A stretch of DNA of 64,000 nt from Terfezia claveryi (Eukaryota > Ascomycota > Pezizomycetes > Pezizales > Pezizaceae). Made by a program: the position numbers and the translations under genes. A model generated the notes under the pieces. That model worked only from the letters and a program-made list of their open reading frames with translations, ran no database searches and had not been told where the DNA came from. Location of the stretch: contig WHUX01000015.1 in assembly GCA_015179025.1 (NCBI GenBank), forward strand, positions 372,001 through 436,000, written 5' to 3'. Shown in pieces: positions 1-10,822 of the stretch (positions within the stretch are counted from its first letter, which is position 1; each line of letters begins with the position of its first letter).

Positions 1-359
1 CCGACCGAAAGACTACAATCCCGCTTATGCTGGCGAAGATAAGGTATTCACGATTCTGGACACGGGCCGACAATATATGGAGTTGCTCAGGATGAGATAA
101 AATCGACAATCATAATTTATTGTAAGATAACGACGGCAAGATCGAATGTAGGTATGCTGCTATAAAACCCTATCAACAATACTAAGTATGATATGCACCA
201 CCAGAATACCGTCATGCAACACAGAAAAAAATAAGACAGAACCAGGGTATAATACGCCTTGACAACAGTAAAAACAATCCATAATGCCCCAATGGGAAAA
301 GGCCCGCAAAATGAAGGATACCACATGTTATACAGTTTACCAGAATCCCACAAAAGCCT
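1..359. other. Left edge, no gene recognised
   Basis: This stretch lies downstream of the nucleoside transporter stop. A hydrophobic minus-strand reading frame at 117-353 follows that stop, but it has no recognisable motif and is most simply 3' untranslated or intergenic sequence. Confidence 0.5.
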
Positions 360-1985
360 CTACATCACGAAAAAGCTTAGTACGCTACCAGCAGCCAACC
401 CTCCCACAAGCCACATTGACATGAATCCTCCAGCCGCTGCTCTCTCTGACTCTGTAACCATGTCAGGCGCTGCCATCAGGTTGTTTGCACCCAGCCAACC
501 GTTGCTTATTCCGAAGGCCATTTGAATAAGCCAATACATAGAGTCACTATTCAAATACGCACCTTGTCCCTTGATATTGCACATCAGGTAGAGGGGTATG
601 AAAACTAAACGACCCATTGATAGGATAGCAAGCAACTTGGGGCAGTAAACCCTAAAGAAGGGGTATGCGCAGATAACACGGCCAGCCAAATCACCAGTGT
701 TCCAGATCATGAACGACAGAGGAATGAAAACATCGGGTTGGAAGCAGCGTGATTGCGTCTCCACAGGACGGACAGATACAATAGCCTATACTTTTTGTTA
801 ATTCTGCAGCTGTCGCATGTTTGAACTTTGAGCTTACCTGAGTGTATACTGGGAAGATCATTGTGACAGCAAAGGTGAAAAAGACACTGAACGCCACATA
901 TTTCAACTTTCCCAACAACACCCAAAATGATATATCCCCATTCAAAGCAGCATTATCATATGTCTCATCTTCCGTGTCAATGATATCGCCTGGGTTCTCA
1001 ATTTGTGACTCCTGGCGCCGCTTAAGGGCCGCGATTGCTACATATGCAATAGCCGAAACCAGTGTCGCAGTAATGAAGTAGAAAAATGCGCTCAAAGGTG
1101 AGACAGTTGGTAACTCGTCTGCAACAACAGAGTTATCGGGTTCCATTGGAGGAACGAGCAGAATTGACATGATCTCTATTCCCGACGGTCAGGTCTTCAT
1201 CCTCCAATATCAAGCACTGGAAACGTACGTGCGATGGCAGGCAGTACTCCTGCAATACCCTGTCCCACCATCATAGCCTGTGTATTGATTGCATCGAACC
1301 TATTAACCCACGAGAATGCCCCATTCTGCATCATTCCCGAGGCCAAGCTCGAAAGAAACACATTGAACAAGGTGAAGACCAGATACACCGCTGGGCCAGC
1401 ACTGCGCCATATCAAAGTACTCAAAGCTAGAAGCGTAAATGCTGTTGCGTTTATCTTGAGAGATCTCAGGATACGGCCTGGATAATCTGTCTTGGATTGA
1501 CTTGATTCAGCCAACGAGAGGTAAACAACACTGGCCAAGTTGGTGACGGTCGACACCAGCAGGATGAGGGACTGGAAGTTATCTAGGATATATGGGCTCT
1601 GTAGGGAGGTAAAGAGTATGTTAGACCGATCCCATTGGTACAGGACTCGCGATGGTGCGTGCCGGTAAACGTACCGTCGCAAAACGCCGCTGGAAATAAG
1701 TCGCACATGCCATGAACATATTCCACGACCACAACCTGTGCCGGAGCTTCAAGTAAGTTTCTACATCCACCAGTAACACCAGATTTCGGTATAGAGAAAA
1801 AAGACATACATAGCAACTCCCACCAACGCAAACACCACATACTCAAACGTTGAAGTTTCCCGCTTCGCCTTCACCGAGCTCCCACCATCTTCATCCCGAC
1901 GGCGTTCCTGTGTTGTTTCACTTTGCTCTGGCAACGGCTCATAGCTCTGTGTACGGGGCCGAACGAGCCTGTTAATTGTTTCCAT
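360..1985 (-). CDS. Equilibrative nucleoside transporter (ENT/SLC29, FUN26-like)
   Basis: Predicted multi-pass permease moving nucleosides across a membrane; the yeast relative FUN26 is vacuolar. I read five exons. Exon 1 starts at the ATG at 1983-1985 and encodes a hydrophilic tail, then the first membrane segment ending in GVAM. After a GTATGT intron the next exon begins LWSWNMFMACATYF, matching the conserved first helix of the family. Further exons follow at about 1600-1230, 1176-840 and 770-360. The motif GQGIAGVLPAIAQIM is restored only by splicing out about 1177-1227. The loop between helices 6 and 7 is acidic, as usual. The protein ends GGLAAGSVLSFFVM before TAG at 360-362. Vacuolar location is inferred from yeast. 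Family assignment is firm; exon ends near 1600 and 770 are approximate. Confidence 0.93.
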
Positions 1986-2107
1986 ATTGAACTGACCGAA
2001 AGCGTTTGTTTAAAACGTGAATTTTGCACTGGTCAGATATGCAATGTCGCTCAGTCAGCTGTCAGCGGGCGCCAAGAAAATTTACCAGATCCGTATAGGT
2101 TACCCTA

Positions 2108-2325
2108 TACCGCATCCACTGGCGAACAACGATCCTTGTCAGTTTAAAGACATAGGCCGAGCTTATGTAGTCTGGTTGAGGGGTAGTGCAACCAGACTAG
2201 AGCTTATGCAGTAAAGGTGATATCCGAGTGCAAAAAACATGCTCACTGACCTGCTAATAATGATGTCTTCAGCGAAAGTCAGAGAACTGACAAGGATCGT
2301 TATTCGCCAGTGGATGCGGTACCCC
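2108..2325. repeat. Imperfect long inverted repeat (foldback)
   Basis: The arm at about 2108-2145 (TACCGCATCCACTGGCGAAC onward) recurs in reverse complement at about 2288-2325, about 35 of 37 bases by eye. The centre includes the 2168-2199 hairpin. This looks like a foldback or MITE-like structure in the promoter of the transporter. Confidence 0.6.
2168..2199. repeat. 32-bp hairpin, short member of the TAGTCTGGTT repeat family
   Basis: TAGTCTGGTTG (2168-2178) and its perfect reverse complement (2189-2199) enclose a 10-nt loop. Both ends read TA. The 9-mer GAGCTTATG stands directly on each side (2159-2167 and 2200-2208). The arms are the same terminal sequence found in repeats at 17.9, 20.7, 21.1, 23.7, 44.9, 60.4 and 61.3 kb. 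Confidence 0.75.
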
Positions 2326-2720
2326 TGGACGATGCAAGAACTACAGTAGGTTGCAAGAGATGTCGAATGTGAAGATGATATTGTGAGCTGTGGGCTCTCT
2401 TCTCTTCTTTGATGAAATAGGGCTATCCTCATGACATCTTCATCATTTACTGGTACTTCAATCAGAGCTAGTCCACTGGAAGTCGAGAAATGCAGCGCCC
2501 TTTACATGCAACTCCCTGGGTAATCTGGGTTACCCTGAGGCAGCAATCAGTGCACCGCAAAATTGCTAGCAATAAAAAGAACAAACAATCAACTCGTTAT
2601 ATTGAAGCATAGTTTACCCCCGAAACTACTTCAAACCAAATCTCAAGCCACACGTGACTCATATTTTACCCCACTTTACAGAATCTTCATTAACTTAGGA
2701 ACATTACATCCAATGGTATG

Positions 2721-4246
2721 TTATGGGTGGTATTCTCCATCCTCGTCACTTCCAGGCACTACAAGATCCAACCTTATTCGCTTGTGTTGATGCTGTCCCG
2801 CCTGAGCCTGGGCCTCATTCCTCAACATCTCCGCAACATCACTATCCAACTCATCCATCCCACCCATTTCATCGATCACCTCCCTCTTCCCAATTGGGCC
2901 TCCATTCAGAGCCGACAGAGTGGAGAATAGATCCGGGCCTTCATACTGTGGGTACTCGTGTTGAGGAGCCGCGGCTTCTTGTTCTTCGTAATCATCCATG
3001 GGAGGAGGTGTGAGAGCCTCAACCTCAGGTCTCTCAATTTCTTCTGGCGATTTCGAGGGTGTCGCGCTTTCCCCCTCGCGGCCTCCATTGCCATTGGAGT
3101 CGAGGCCACTAAGAATCTTATTCTCGACCTCACGCTTCATTTCGGTTACTTTTGTTCGCTTCATTGTCAGTTCATCGAGCTGCTGCTGTTCATTTGCCAA
3201 TACGGTCTTATTTGTATCGAGGAGTAATTCGAGGTTTTTGATCAGCTCCGACCTGGCAGTAATAGCATCCTGTACTGCTGTATGCGCTGTATCCAGCGTC
3301 TTGAGCAATTGGCTCAGACGGGCAGCATATACAGGTGGAGCAGGAATATTGTTCGACTCCATGTGCTTGTTGTATTCCATATTGGCCGACCCATAGGAGA
3401 TAGTGGATGCGGATAGCTTCCCAGATAATGCTTGGTGGTTGGTGACAATCTGCTTGAGTTCCTGTGGAACTGCTGCGGCCCCACTCAGTCCACCACCGAG
3501 GATCCCCCCTCCAATCTTACGGCCAATACCTCCAATTGGCTTGCCCTTCTCAACGGCTATGAGATACATTTTAGTATATATTATTTTAAGCGAATGAAGC
3601 TTCCGTACCTTCCACACGAGCTTCAATTGCATTGAGAGTGTCATTATCGAAAATAAGCCTCTGTCTCCAGACCTGGACGACACGCTTGACCTTTTGCTGA
3701 ATATCTGGAGGGGCTTGGTAAGCCAACTCGCTAGCTTCGGCAATTATCTAGCTTTCACTGTCAGCTTGTTTCTGCTGCGAAGGATATGAGGTGGTAAACG
3801 TTTCAACGTACCGGCGCGAATGCCTGGACAAAGTCTTCCTTCCTACGGGCTTTCGACTGTTGAACAACTTCTTTTTGCGGCCAGTTAGTATTCACTTTCG
3901 TCGGAAGGTTCATGTAGACAGGATACGTACCATTTGCAAGGTATATGAGGTTCAATTTCCGCTGGGCTGCAGACTCGCGCACCCGTTGAAGCCAAAGTTC
4001 GGCAGTACGCTTTGCATACCGTCTAGAAGTCGCATCGCATGTTAGAGAGTCGCATGCTCTCGAGCAGAAGCACCAATGAACAACAGATTCTTCAGAAAGA
4101 GAGACGCTGAAGCAGAACAAAACGTACAAGGCAAGGGCGAAGACATACCTATGAAACATAACCCATTGCGCGATCGAAACAATACCCTCCTGTGTCTCAT
4201 TCAACGCACTGAGCTTGGACAGCACAGTTTCATCAGAGTACGACAT
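2721..4246 (-). CDS. RTT103-like RNA polymerase II CTD-interacting protein
   Basis: Predicted nuclear factor that binds the phosphorylated CTD of RNA polymerase II through a CID/RPR domain and acts in transcription termination, as yeast Rtt103 does. The N-terminus starts MSYSDETVLSKLSALNETQE. Three introns (near 4150-4035, 3930-3880 and 3800-3730) break up the CID, whose pieces read RYAKRTAELWLQRVRES, LNLIYLAN, EVVQQSKARRKEDFVQAFAP, then IIAEASELAYQAPPDIQQ and KRVVQVWRQR. A fourth intron (about 3609-3558) precedes EKGKPIGGIGRKIGGG. A coiled-coil stretch (about 3400-3130) and an acidic tail follow, ending EYHP at the stop at 2721-2723. It is head-to-head with the clathrin light chain across about 700 bp. 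Identification is strong; exact splice sites were read by eye. Confidence 0.92.
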
Positions 4247-4952
4247 TGTTCCCCTTATCGTGTAGTCTGGTTACTTCTTGTGATCGTGATGGTTTTCTTT
4301 TCTCCACACCCTTTTAGAGGCTCTAGCAGTGCCAAAAGACCAGATTCAAGACAATTATTTCAGCGAAAGATGAGCTGCTTCTGAGCTTCTAACTGTCCCG
4401 AACAAACGAACAAACAGGCCGTTGTGCTACTACAGTTCAAGTTTACCAACACGGCGTGGAATGCAATGCTGGCCAAATTCAATGTAGAGCTGTAGGAATA
4501 AGCTGAAGGGGGCTGGATGTGTGGGCAGTAAAGTGTCTCCTCCTCCAGATCCCGCGATGTCTGTCTACTACGGTTTCTTCACTTAGACTATCCTTGCTTG
4601 GTGATTTTGGTGAAAAAGAACGGGAGCAAGGACGAGGGAGAAAGAAAGGGTTTAATATTGGTACGCGGGGGCCAAGCTCCAAAGCGGCTTACGTACGCAG
4701 TGCGCTGACACATGGTAGCTCTGTAAGTAGTGCTGTTGGTTTATGTAAGATGTATGGCAGAGGTGAAGCGAAGCAGACAGCAACATTGATACCAAGTATT
4801 TATATATTCTAGATCAAGCCTCAGCCAAACGCTTCATTCAGAGCTTCGATCACAACCTTTAACCATTCACTCCTTCCGGCGCGAGTGGGTTCAACCCCGA
4901 TCCCTCCGTCGAGCGTAATACTAATTTCATGGTGCAGACAACTGAGACAACC
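4247..4952. promoter_or_regulatory. Shared divergent promoter region of the RTT103-like gene and clathrin light chain
   Basis: About 700 bp separate the two divergent starts. No further gene is seen. A TAGTCTGGTTA string at 4263-4273 resembles the dispersed repeat terminus, but no partner arm is present. No specific factor site could be assigned. Confidence 0.5.
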
Positions 4953-5786
4953 ATGGCATCCCACTTCCCCTCCATTGAAGACTTCGACCCCTCCATCGAC
5001 CCTGCTGCCGGCACCGGAGGAGGTGAGAGCCTCGACTTCCTCCAGCGAGAACAGCAAGCCCTTGGTGACCTCTTCGACACCACTGACTCCTCCGCTTTTC
5101 CCGACCTTCTCAACAGCGAAGACGCCGGTAATAACGCTACCAGCGAATTCGAGAGGTCGTTTCCTGCATTGGACCATGACCAGGTACGAACGTTATCATT
5201 ATCGACCCCACCCAGCCCGAAGGCAGCTAGCTGACCATATGCAAAATTATAGAACCCAGCAGGTGTGATTGGCTCCACCCTCCCATACATGCCTTCCTTC
5301 GCTGCCTCCGCAAACCCCACCCCACAACCCCCCACCCACATCGACGACGAAGAAGAGCCCGAAGTCACCCGTGAGTGGCGTGAGCGAACCGCCCTCCGTA
5401 TCGCCCACCAGGACGAGCAATCCGAGCGAAAGAAGAGGGAAAACATCGAAAAGGCCCGCCATGCCATTGATGATTTCTATGAGAATTACAACGTCAAAAA
5501 GGAGAAGCTCATTGCCCAGACTAGGTATGAATTCGCTTTCCCTATCCATGAAGCAAAGTGACTTGCTCAATCTAACTCTTCATATAGGAAGGAAGAAGAA
5601 GAATTCCTTGCTAATCGCGAGAACCCCTCGTTCGGTGGAACTACTTGGGAGCGAATTGCAAAGCTGGTTGACCTAAGCGACAAGGGAGCTAAGAGTGGGA
5701 AATCCGATAAGACCAGGTTCAGGGAGCTATTGTTGAGCTTGAGGAAAGATGAGAGTGCCCCAGGTGCCAAGTTGGTGGTGGAGTAA
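4953..5786 (+). CDS. Clathrin light chain
   Basis: Regulatory light subunit of clathrin, acting in the coat at the trans-Golgi and endocytic sites with the heavy chain. Three exons: 4953-5183, 5253-5524 and 5588-5786. I prefer the ATG at 4953 (context ACCATGG, protein MASHFPSIEDFDPS), since the family starts this way; an in-frame ATG at 4929 would add eight residues. The acidic N-terminal part carries an FPSIEDFD-type motif. The centre (REWRERTALRIAHQDEQSER, then KARHAIDDFYENYN) is the heavy-chain-binding coiled coil. The C-terminus has TTWERIAKLVDLSDK followed by basic residues and a stop at 5784-5786. All three landmarks agree with the family. Confidence 0.93.
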
Positions 5787-6362
5787 GGATGGAGACTGTC
5801 ATTCTTACAGGCGCAGGGCGCGATATATTCTTGTCTTTAGTGCTTTTTCACTATGTTGCTTATCAGGAGACGTGGGTGGGAGCGGGTTGCGGACCGAAAA
5901 CACGATAAAGGTGTAGAATTTGCTATGTGATGGAAAGAGATTTCCTCCTTTAATGATATCCTAAATAATTCACGAAGTACGATGATATCTTTTTCTACTG
6001 GGATTTTCTGTAGTCTAGCAATAATTTGGATTACCGCCGGATCGGGTATCTTATGCTTTTTAGAATTTGTGCAGTCCACATCATTTTTTAGTATCAATAC
6101 ATGCAGAGCCACGGAAGTCACAACCAATGAACTATGTACAGAGTCGTTAAAGAAGCAGGTAATAAATGAATACCGTGAATGACAGAAAACGAAGAAAGGA
6201 GAGGAGGGCATGATGCTAGATATCTAATTACAAAAGACCACAATAGTGAGGGTAATCGCGTCCCAAACCTAAGTATCCGCTGATATTTTTTGCTTGCATC
6301 ATCACTTCTCACTGCTTCTCGCCTAGCTGTGTCATATACACCCGCTTCCCCGGCTAAGGTGA
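5787..6362. other. Convergent 3' intergenic region
   Basis: Lies between the ends of the clathrin light chain and ABC transporter genes. AT-rich; no coding sequence or repeat recognised. Confidence 0.5.
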
Positions 6363-9144
6363 TTAGGGTGATGCAACACTCACTTTATCCTTCCTACTTC
6401 TCCTCTCCCTCTCTTCCTCATCTTCATCCTCCTCCAACTCCTCCACCTGCTCCTCCAACTCCTCCCTCAGCCTCTCCTCCTCAATCTTCCGTTCCTCTTC
6501 CTCCCTCCTGACCTCCCGCTCTACGTCACTACGTGCTGGGGGAGGAGCCTCATCACCCGCACTAAGTTGCCACTCCATCAGCTTCTTAAAATGCCCATCT
6601 TCCTTCGTACTCAACTCCCTAAATGTACCCTGCTCAGCGACCTCCCCGCCCGTTCCCAGAACGATGATTGTATCGCTGCGCTTGATCGTGCTAAGCCTAT
6701 GGGCAATAGAAATCGTCGTGCTTGTCCCACGCATAAGCCGTCCAAGAGCCTCATTGACCAAAGTTTCAGACTCAGCGTCTAAAGCGGAGGTAGCTTCATC
6801 CAAAATCAGAATATCTGGGTCCTTTAGCAATGCCCTAGCAATGGCAATTCGCTGTTTCTGTCCACCACTAAGCATAGCTCCCCTAGCGCCCACTGAAGTC
6901 TCTAGACCCTCCGGAAAGTCGCTTATAAAGTTACAATTCGCCCTTCTTGCCGCACGGACGATATCAGTACGGGAGGCTTTGGGGACTCCATAGGCGATAT
7001 TTTCGGCGATAGTTCCAGAAAAAAGAACAGGTTCTTGTGCGACAACACCGATTCGGCGACGAAGGGATTTGAGGTTCATTGTTTTGATGTCAACGTCGTT
7101 GATTTTGATTGAGCCCGATGTGGGGTCGTAGAAACGTAGTAGTAGGGAGGAAATTGTAGATTTTCCTCCACCAGATGGGCCTACTATAGCCACATTGGTG
7201 CCTGGTGGTATGGAGAACGTAAGATTCTCGAAGATGTTGACTACAGGCCGGGTTGGGTAGCTGAAGGAGACATTCTCGAAGGAGATGACCCCACGTGCGG
7301 ATTCAATTTTGGTACCAACTGTAGCCGGGATGCTGGGCTTCCTATCTTGAAGCTCGAACAATCGACTTGCAGCACCAACCCCCTTCATCAGTTCGGAATA
7401 AAAGCTTGATAGACCAAACAAACTCGATCCAGAATATGCAGTATACCTTGTAACGTCAATAATCAGCCTCTCCTCAGACGTGCTACACAAGGCGTACTCA
7501 CATGAGGAAGGATGTAAGTTCGCCAATGCTTATTATGCCATTCACAACCTGTTGCGTACCAATGTACAAAATCGCGATTATTGTCATATTACCTATTAAA
7601 CCGGTCTGCATTTCTCCCACATTCATCAGTTCAACTACTTTGCTGAGGCATAAATTGGAGACACTCACCGTACTAAAGAATGTAGCGCTGACCAAAGCCT
7701 CACGTTTTCCAAGCTCAAATATTTTCCTGACTTGGCGGTTGTACCTTGACACCTCCTGAATCTCCCCAGCAAAAGCCTGTGACGTCTTGACATTGGACAA
7801 ACGTTCTTCGGCAATCTTCGACAATGTACCCAAGTTGCGTTGTATTTTCCGGGACAAATTACGTATGGAACGGCCATAGACAAAGGCGATCACTGCAATT
7901 GGCGGGAACATGATAGTCAAGAGTGCCTATATATCCCATCGTTAAGACTCATGGTCGGGTAAGATGACCAGAAAACGCCAACTTACAGTCAACTTAAGAG
8001 ACACATAAGCCATCAATCCTAGACCAGCAGTACCAGTAACCAATGCCCTCAACCCATCAGATATATTCTGAGTTATTGATTTTCCAACGATGATGGTGTC
8101 AGAGGAGAGCCTAGAAATCAAATCGCCTACACGGTTTGCATCGAAAAATTCTGCGTTTTGGATATATGTCTTCCGGAAGAGCTGGGATCGAAGCCTTGTT
8201 ACAATTCTTTCACCGACAATTCGAAGAATGATAATTCTTCCATAGTTGCACGCAGCACCAATGGCCATAACCTGTGGGCAGTGTGAGCGGAATTGAGGTC
8301 ATCGTAGGCCGGGATAGACTCACAGCAGCCAAGGCAGCATAGAACTGAGGAGGTGTCAAGCCAAAAAGGAGCCCATCTGTATTCTTTGTAGCTACATCGA
8401 GGATTTTGCCAATGGAGAACCTACGCATAAAAGTTCACGTTGTTACATGAAACATCATTTAAACTAAAAGCTTCTAGTGACTTACGGAACAGACATGGTG
8501 ACAGCCGAGGAGAACAGCAGCAGAACAAAAGCACCTTCAGGCCAATTCGTCAGCATTCATACTCGTCTTTGCAAATGTGTTTGTTCCCCATGCTAGAATA
8601 GCAATATACCTGACAGCCATTTGGCTTCCGGTCTGGCAATTTTGATCAATCGAATAATTTCCCCTATCCCGGCTTTCCCGTTGATGTTGGGGCCTTCCTT
8701 CCGTAGTCTTGCGCTCAGATTCACTTGTGCGGCTTTCGACGCCTTCTCAGACTTTTCGAAGCCCTCCACATCCGCAGCCCTTTCACCTGTGACTGCGGGG
8801 GTCTGACTCTCATCTGCTTTCTTTTTCAAATCTCTTGATTGCTTTGTGGTACTCAAATATCGCAAAATTCCCCTTGGTACCTGTTGCGGAGGAAAGGAAC
8901 TTGACTTCAAGAATGTAGAAGCAGTACGTTGCAGCGGAGCCTGCGGCCGAAGAGTCGACAAGCCCTGACATTGTGGTGTAATTGACGAAGCACGAAATGG
9001 GACTGACTGCTCAAATGACGCCTTACAGATGGTACTCCGGAGGACTGAAGATGCCGACCGGGGGAGGGTGGACAGATTCGTTAATGAGCGCATCACATGG
9101 GATCTCTTGGAGTGCCTTCTTCTCTGCACCCACAGAGGTAGCAC
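6363..9144 (-). CDS. Mitochondrial ABC half-transporter (MDL1/MDL2, ABCB10 type)
   Basis: Predicted inner-membrane exporter; yeast Mdl1 exports peptides made by matrix proteolysis. The N-terminus is rich in Arg, Ser and Leu and lacks acidic residues, a plausible mitochondrial presequence. The ATG at 9142-9144 is the longest start, with an in-frame ATG at about 9093 (MRSLTNLSTLPRS) as alternative. Five or so introns interrupt the membrane domain, which includes ILRIVGERIVTRLRSQLF and FDANRVGDLISRLSSDT. The ATPase domain is intact: Walker A GPSGGGKST, Q-loop VAQEPVLFSGTIAENIAYG, signature LSGGQKQRIAIARALL, Walker B ILILDEATSALD and H-loop SIAHRLSTIK. The tail after about 6570 is a highly charged Glu/Arg run, longer than usual. 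The stop is at 6363-6365. MDL1 versus MDL2 cannot be settled here. Confidence 0.93.
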
Positions 9145-10822
9145 TCACGACTATGCTCTCCAGATAGCAATGCGGTCAAGCTTTCCGTCTGGGAGCTGTG
9201 GCGTGTAGTTCGGTAAAGCTAAAATTGTAACAGCAAATGAGTGACGAGTACCAAGGTACGAGGTGACAACGTTTGTAGGATTGCTTGTGTTACCATCCCA
9301 CGCCCCTGCTGCAGTACAAAAGGCCGTTTTACTTTTTCTATCCCAGATTACAGCTGAGAACCAGGGATTACTCAGGAAAAAGTAAGAAAATATAAATAAC
9401 TGCGAGCAAGATATATGGGCAGAATCTCGGTACGTGAGGACTTGTCCGGGGGAGGGGGGTGGTTGTTCCGGGGGTGGGGAGTTGAGATTAGGAAGTTGGC
9501 ATTTGGATTGGGCAGCCACCCCCACGAGCCACCGGGCAATGCCCTCTCAAACCATTGAATCGCTTCCACGTTCCGGCTGCGGAGCGTCCGATATACCGAG
9601 CCGACTCACCTCGCTACAGCTGAGCCGAATCTCTGTCCCATCGCCGCTACAATCTATCTTGCTTCTGGCTACGTTTCAACTGGCTATACTCACATGCCAG
9701 CATATTGTCCGATCGGAATTGAAAACAAAACTGAAGTACGACAGGGATAGGGGCGTGGGGTGGTGTGTCGACATGTCCCGCCACATGGCTTGCAAGCTGT
9801 CTTCATATTGACGTATCCCAGGCCGTTTGACGACGGCAGTCCCTTCCCACTATCTACGAACGTTCGTGGGGTTGAAAAATCTCACAGAGCAAGATGGGTC
9901 CAGGTGTGCAGAGGGACTGATGATTAGAGATAGGGCGGGTTACTCTATTTTTATTACATCAGCCTTAAAAACGAGCATTTATATCCAGCCATTTCCCATG
10001 GCCGGCTGCGGACCGACTATGTTCAGATATAGGCTGCCTTGAAAACAACATCAGTGCAGAAACGTCCAGCTGGCTCTGTGATTAGTTACTTTTATTCAGC
10101 GGTATCCGGTCTTGGGCCTGCCAAGAACGATGCACACGCAGATTGTGAGATGCTCGACCTGCCGCAGACTACAGTAGTGCGATAGCTTGGACAGCTTGAC
10201 GCAATAACAGGACAGAGCGCCCTGGCTGGTTCCAAACATGTCTCTTGATTTCCCACGGCGTAGTGAGACACGGAAGTTAGCCGTGATATGATATGTATAT
10301 ATGGACGGACCGTGATAGGGTTGCCCGCTGATTCCAACCGTGCATTAATTTGTGGACATCGCACCCACCAGAGACTACACTCACCAGCCTCCACTCTACT
10401 TTCACTTACATATCGAATTCCCTAAATCCCTAGCACCCCAGTCTCGAAACACAAATTCAACCCTCAACCCCAAAGCCCATTCCGGCAAAGCAGAGTCACC
10501 TACTCACTAGTAGACGCTCGAAACGCACATACATACAGAAGTCTAAGTAAGTAGCGACCTGCATAGAGTAGAAACCTGAGAGGCCCCCTCCCTCCCCCCC
10601 ACTTCCTTCCCTCAACCCCCTCCCTCCCTCCCCCAACGCCCTCCAACGCCCTCTAACGCCCTCTTTCCCTTCCCCCAGATACACATATATAGAAGCATCC
10701 GCTAACGCTTCTTTTGCCCTCGTTTCTATCCTCGCTTTCAGAGGACCCTGTGTACTACTCCCAACGGCCGTCGTTCCATAAGAGTGCTGCTTCGGAATCC
10801 ACACAAATAAGAAACTGCAAAA
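9145..10822. promoter_or_regulatory. Divergent intergenic region with CT-rich tract upstream of CDC37
   Basis: About 1.7 kb separates the ABC transporter and CDC37 starts. Open frames inside it have no recognisable motifs. At about 10575-10680 the plus strand is almost pure C/T with repeated CCCTCC and AACGCCCTC units, the kind of pyrimidine-rich stretch common just upstream of strongly expressed fungal genes. Promoter function is inferred. Confidence 0.5.

Larger units (their letters stand above)
1986..2720. other. Intergenic region upstream of the transporter
   Basis: No coding sequence recognised. It holds the transporter promoter, a long imperfect inverted repeat and the small hairpin element listed separately. 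Confidence 0.6.

Noticed and set aside
117..353. Hydrophobic 78-codon minus-strand frame after the nucleoside transporter stop
   Set aside because: The transporter already ends with a family-typical C-terminus at 360; the extra frame has no motif and is most likely 3' untranslated sequence.
2723..3396. Plus-strand frames of 96 and 132 codons
   Set aside because: They lie opposite the conserved RTT103-like coding sequence and show no motif.
4263..4273. TAGTCTGGTTA string in the RTT103/clathrin promoter
   Set aside because: Matches only the first 10 bases of the repeat family and has no partner arm; could be chance.
9151..9811. Overlapping open frames of about 125 codons on both strands
   Set aside because: Proline-rich and basic translations without family features, in a divergent promoter; probably chance frames.
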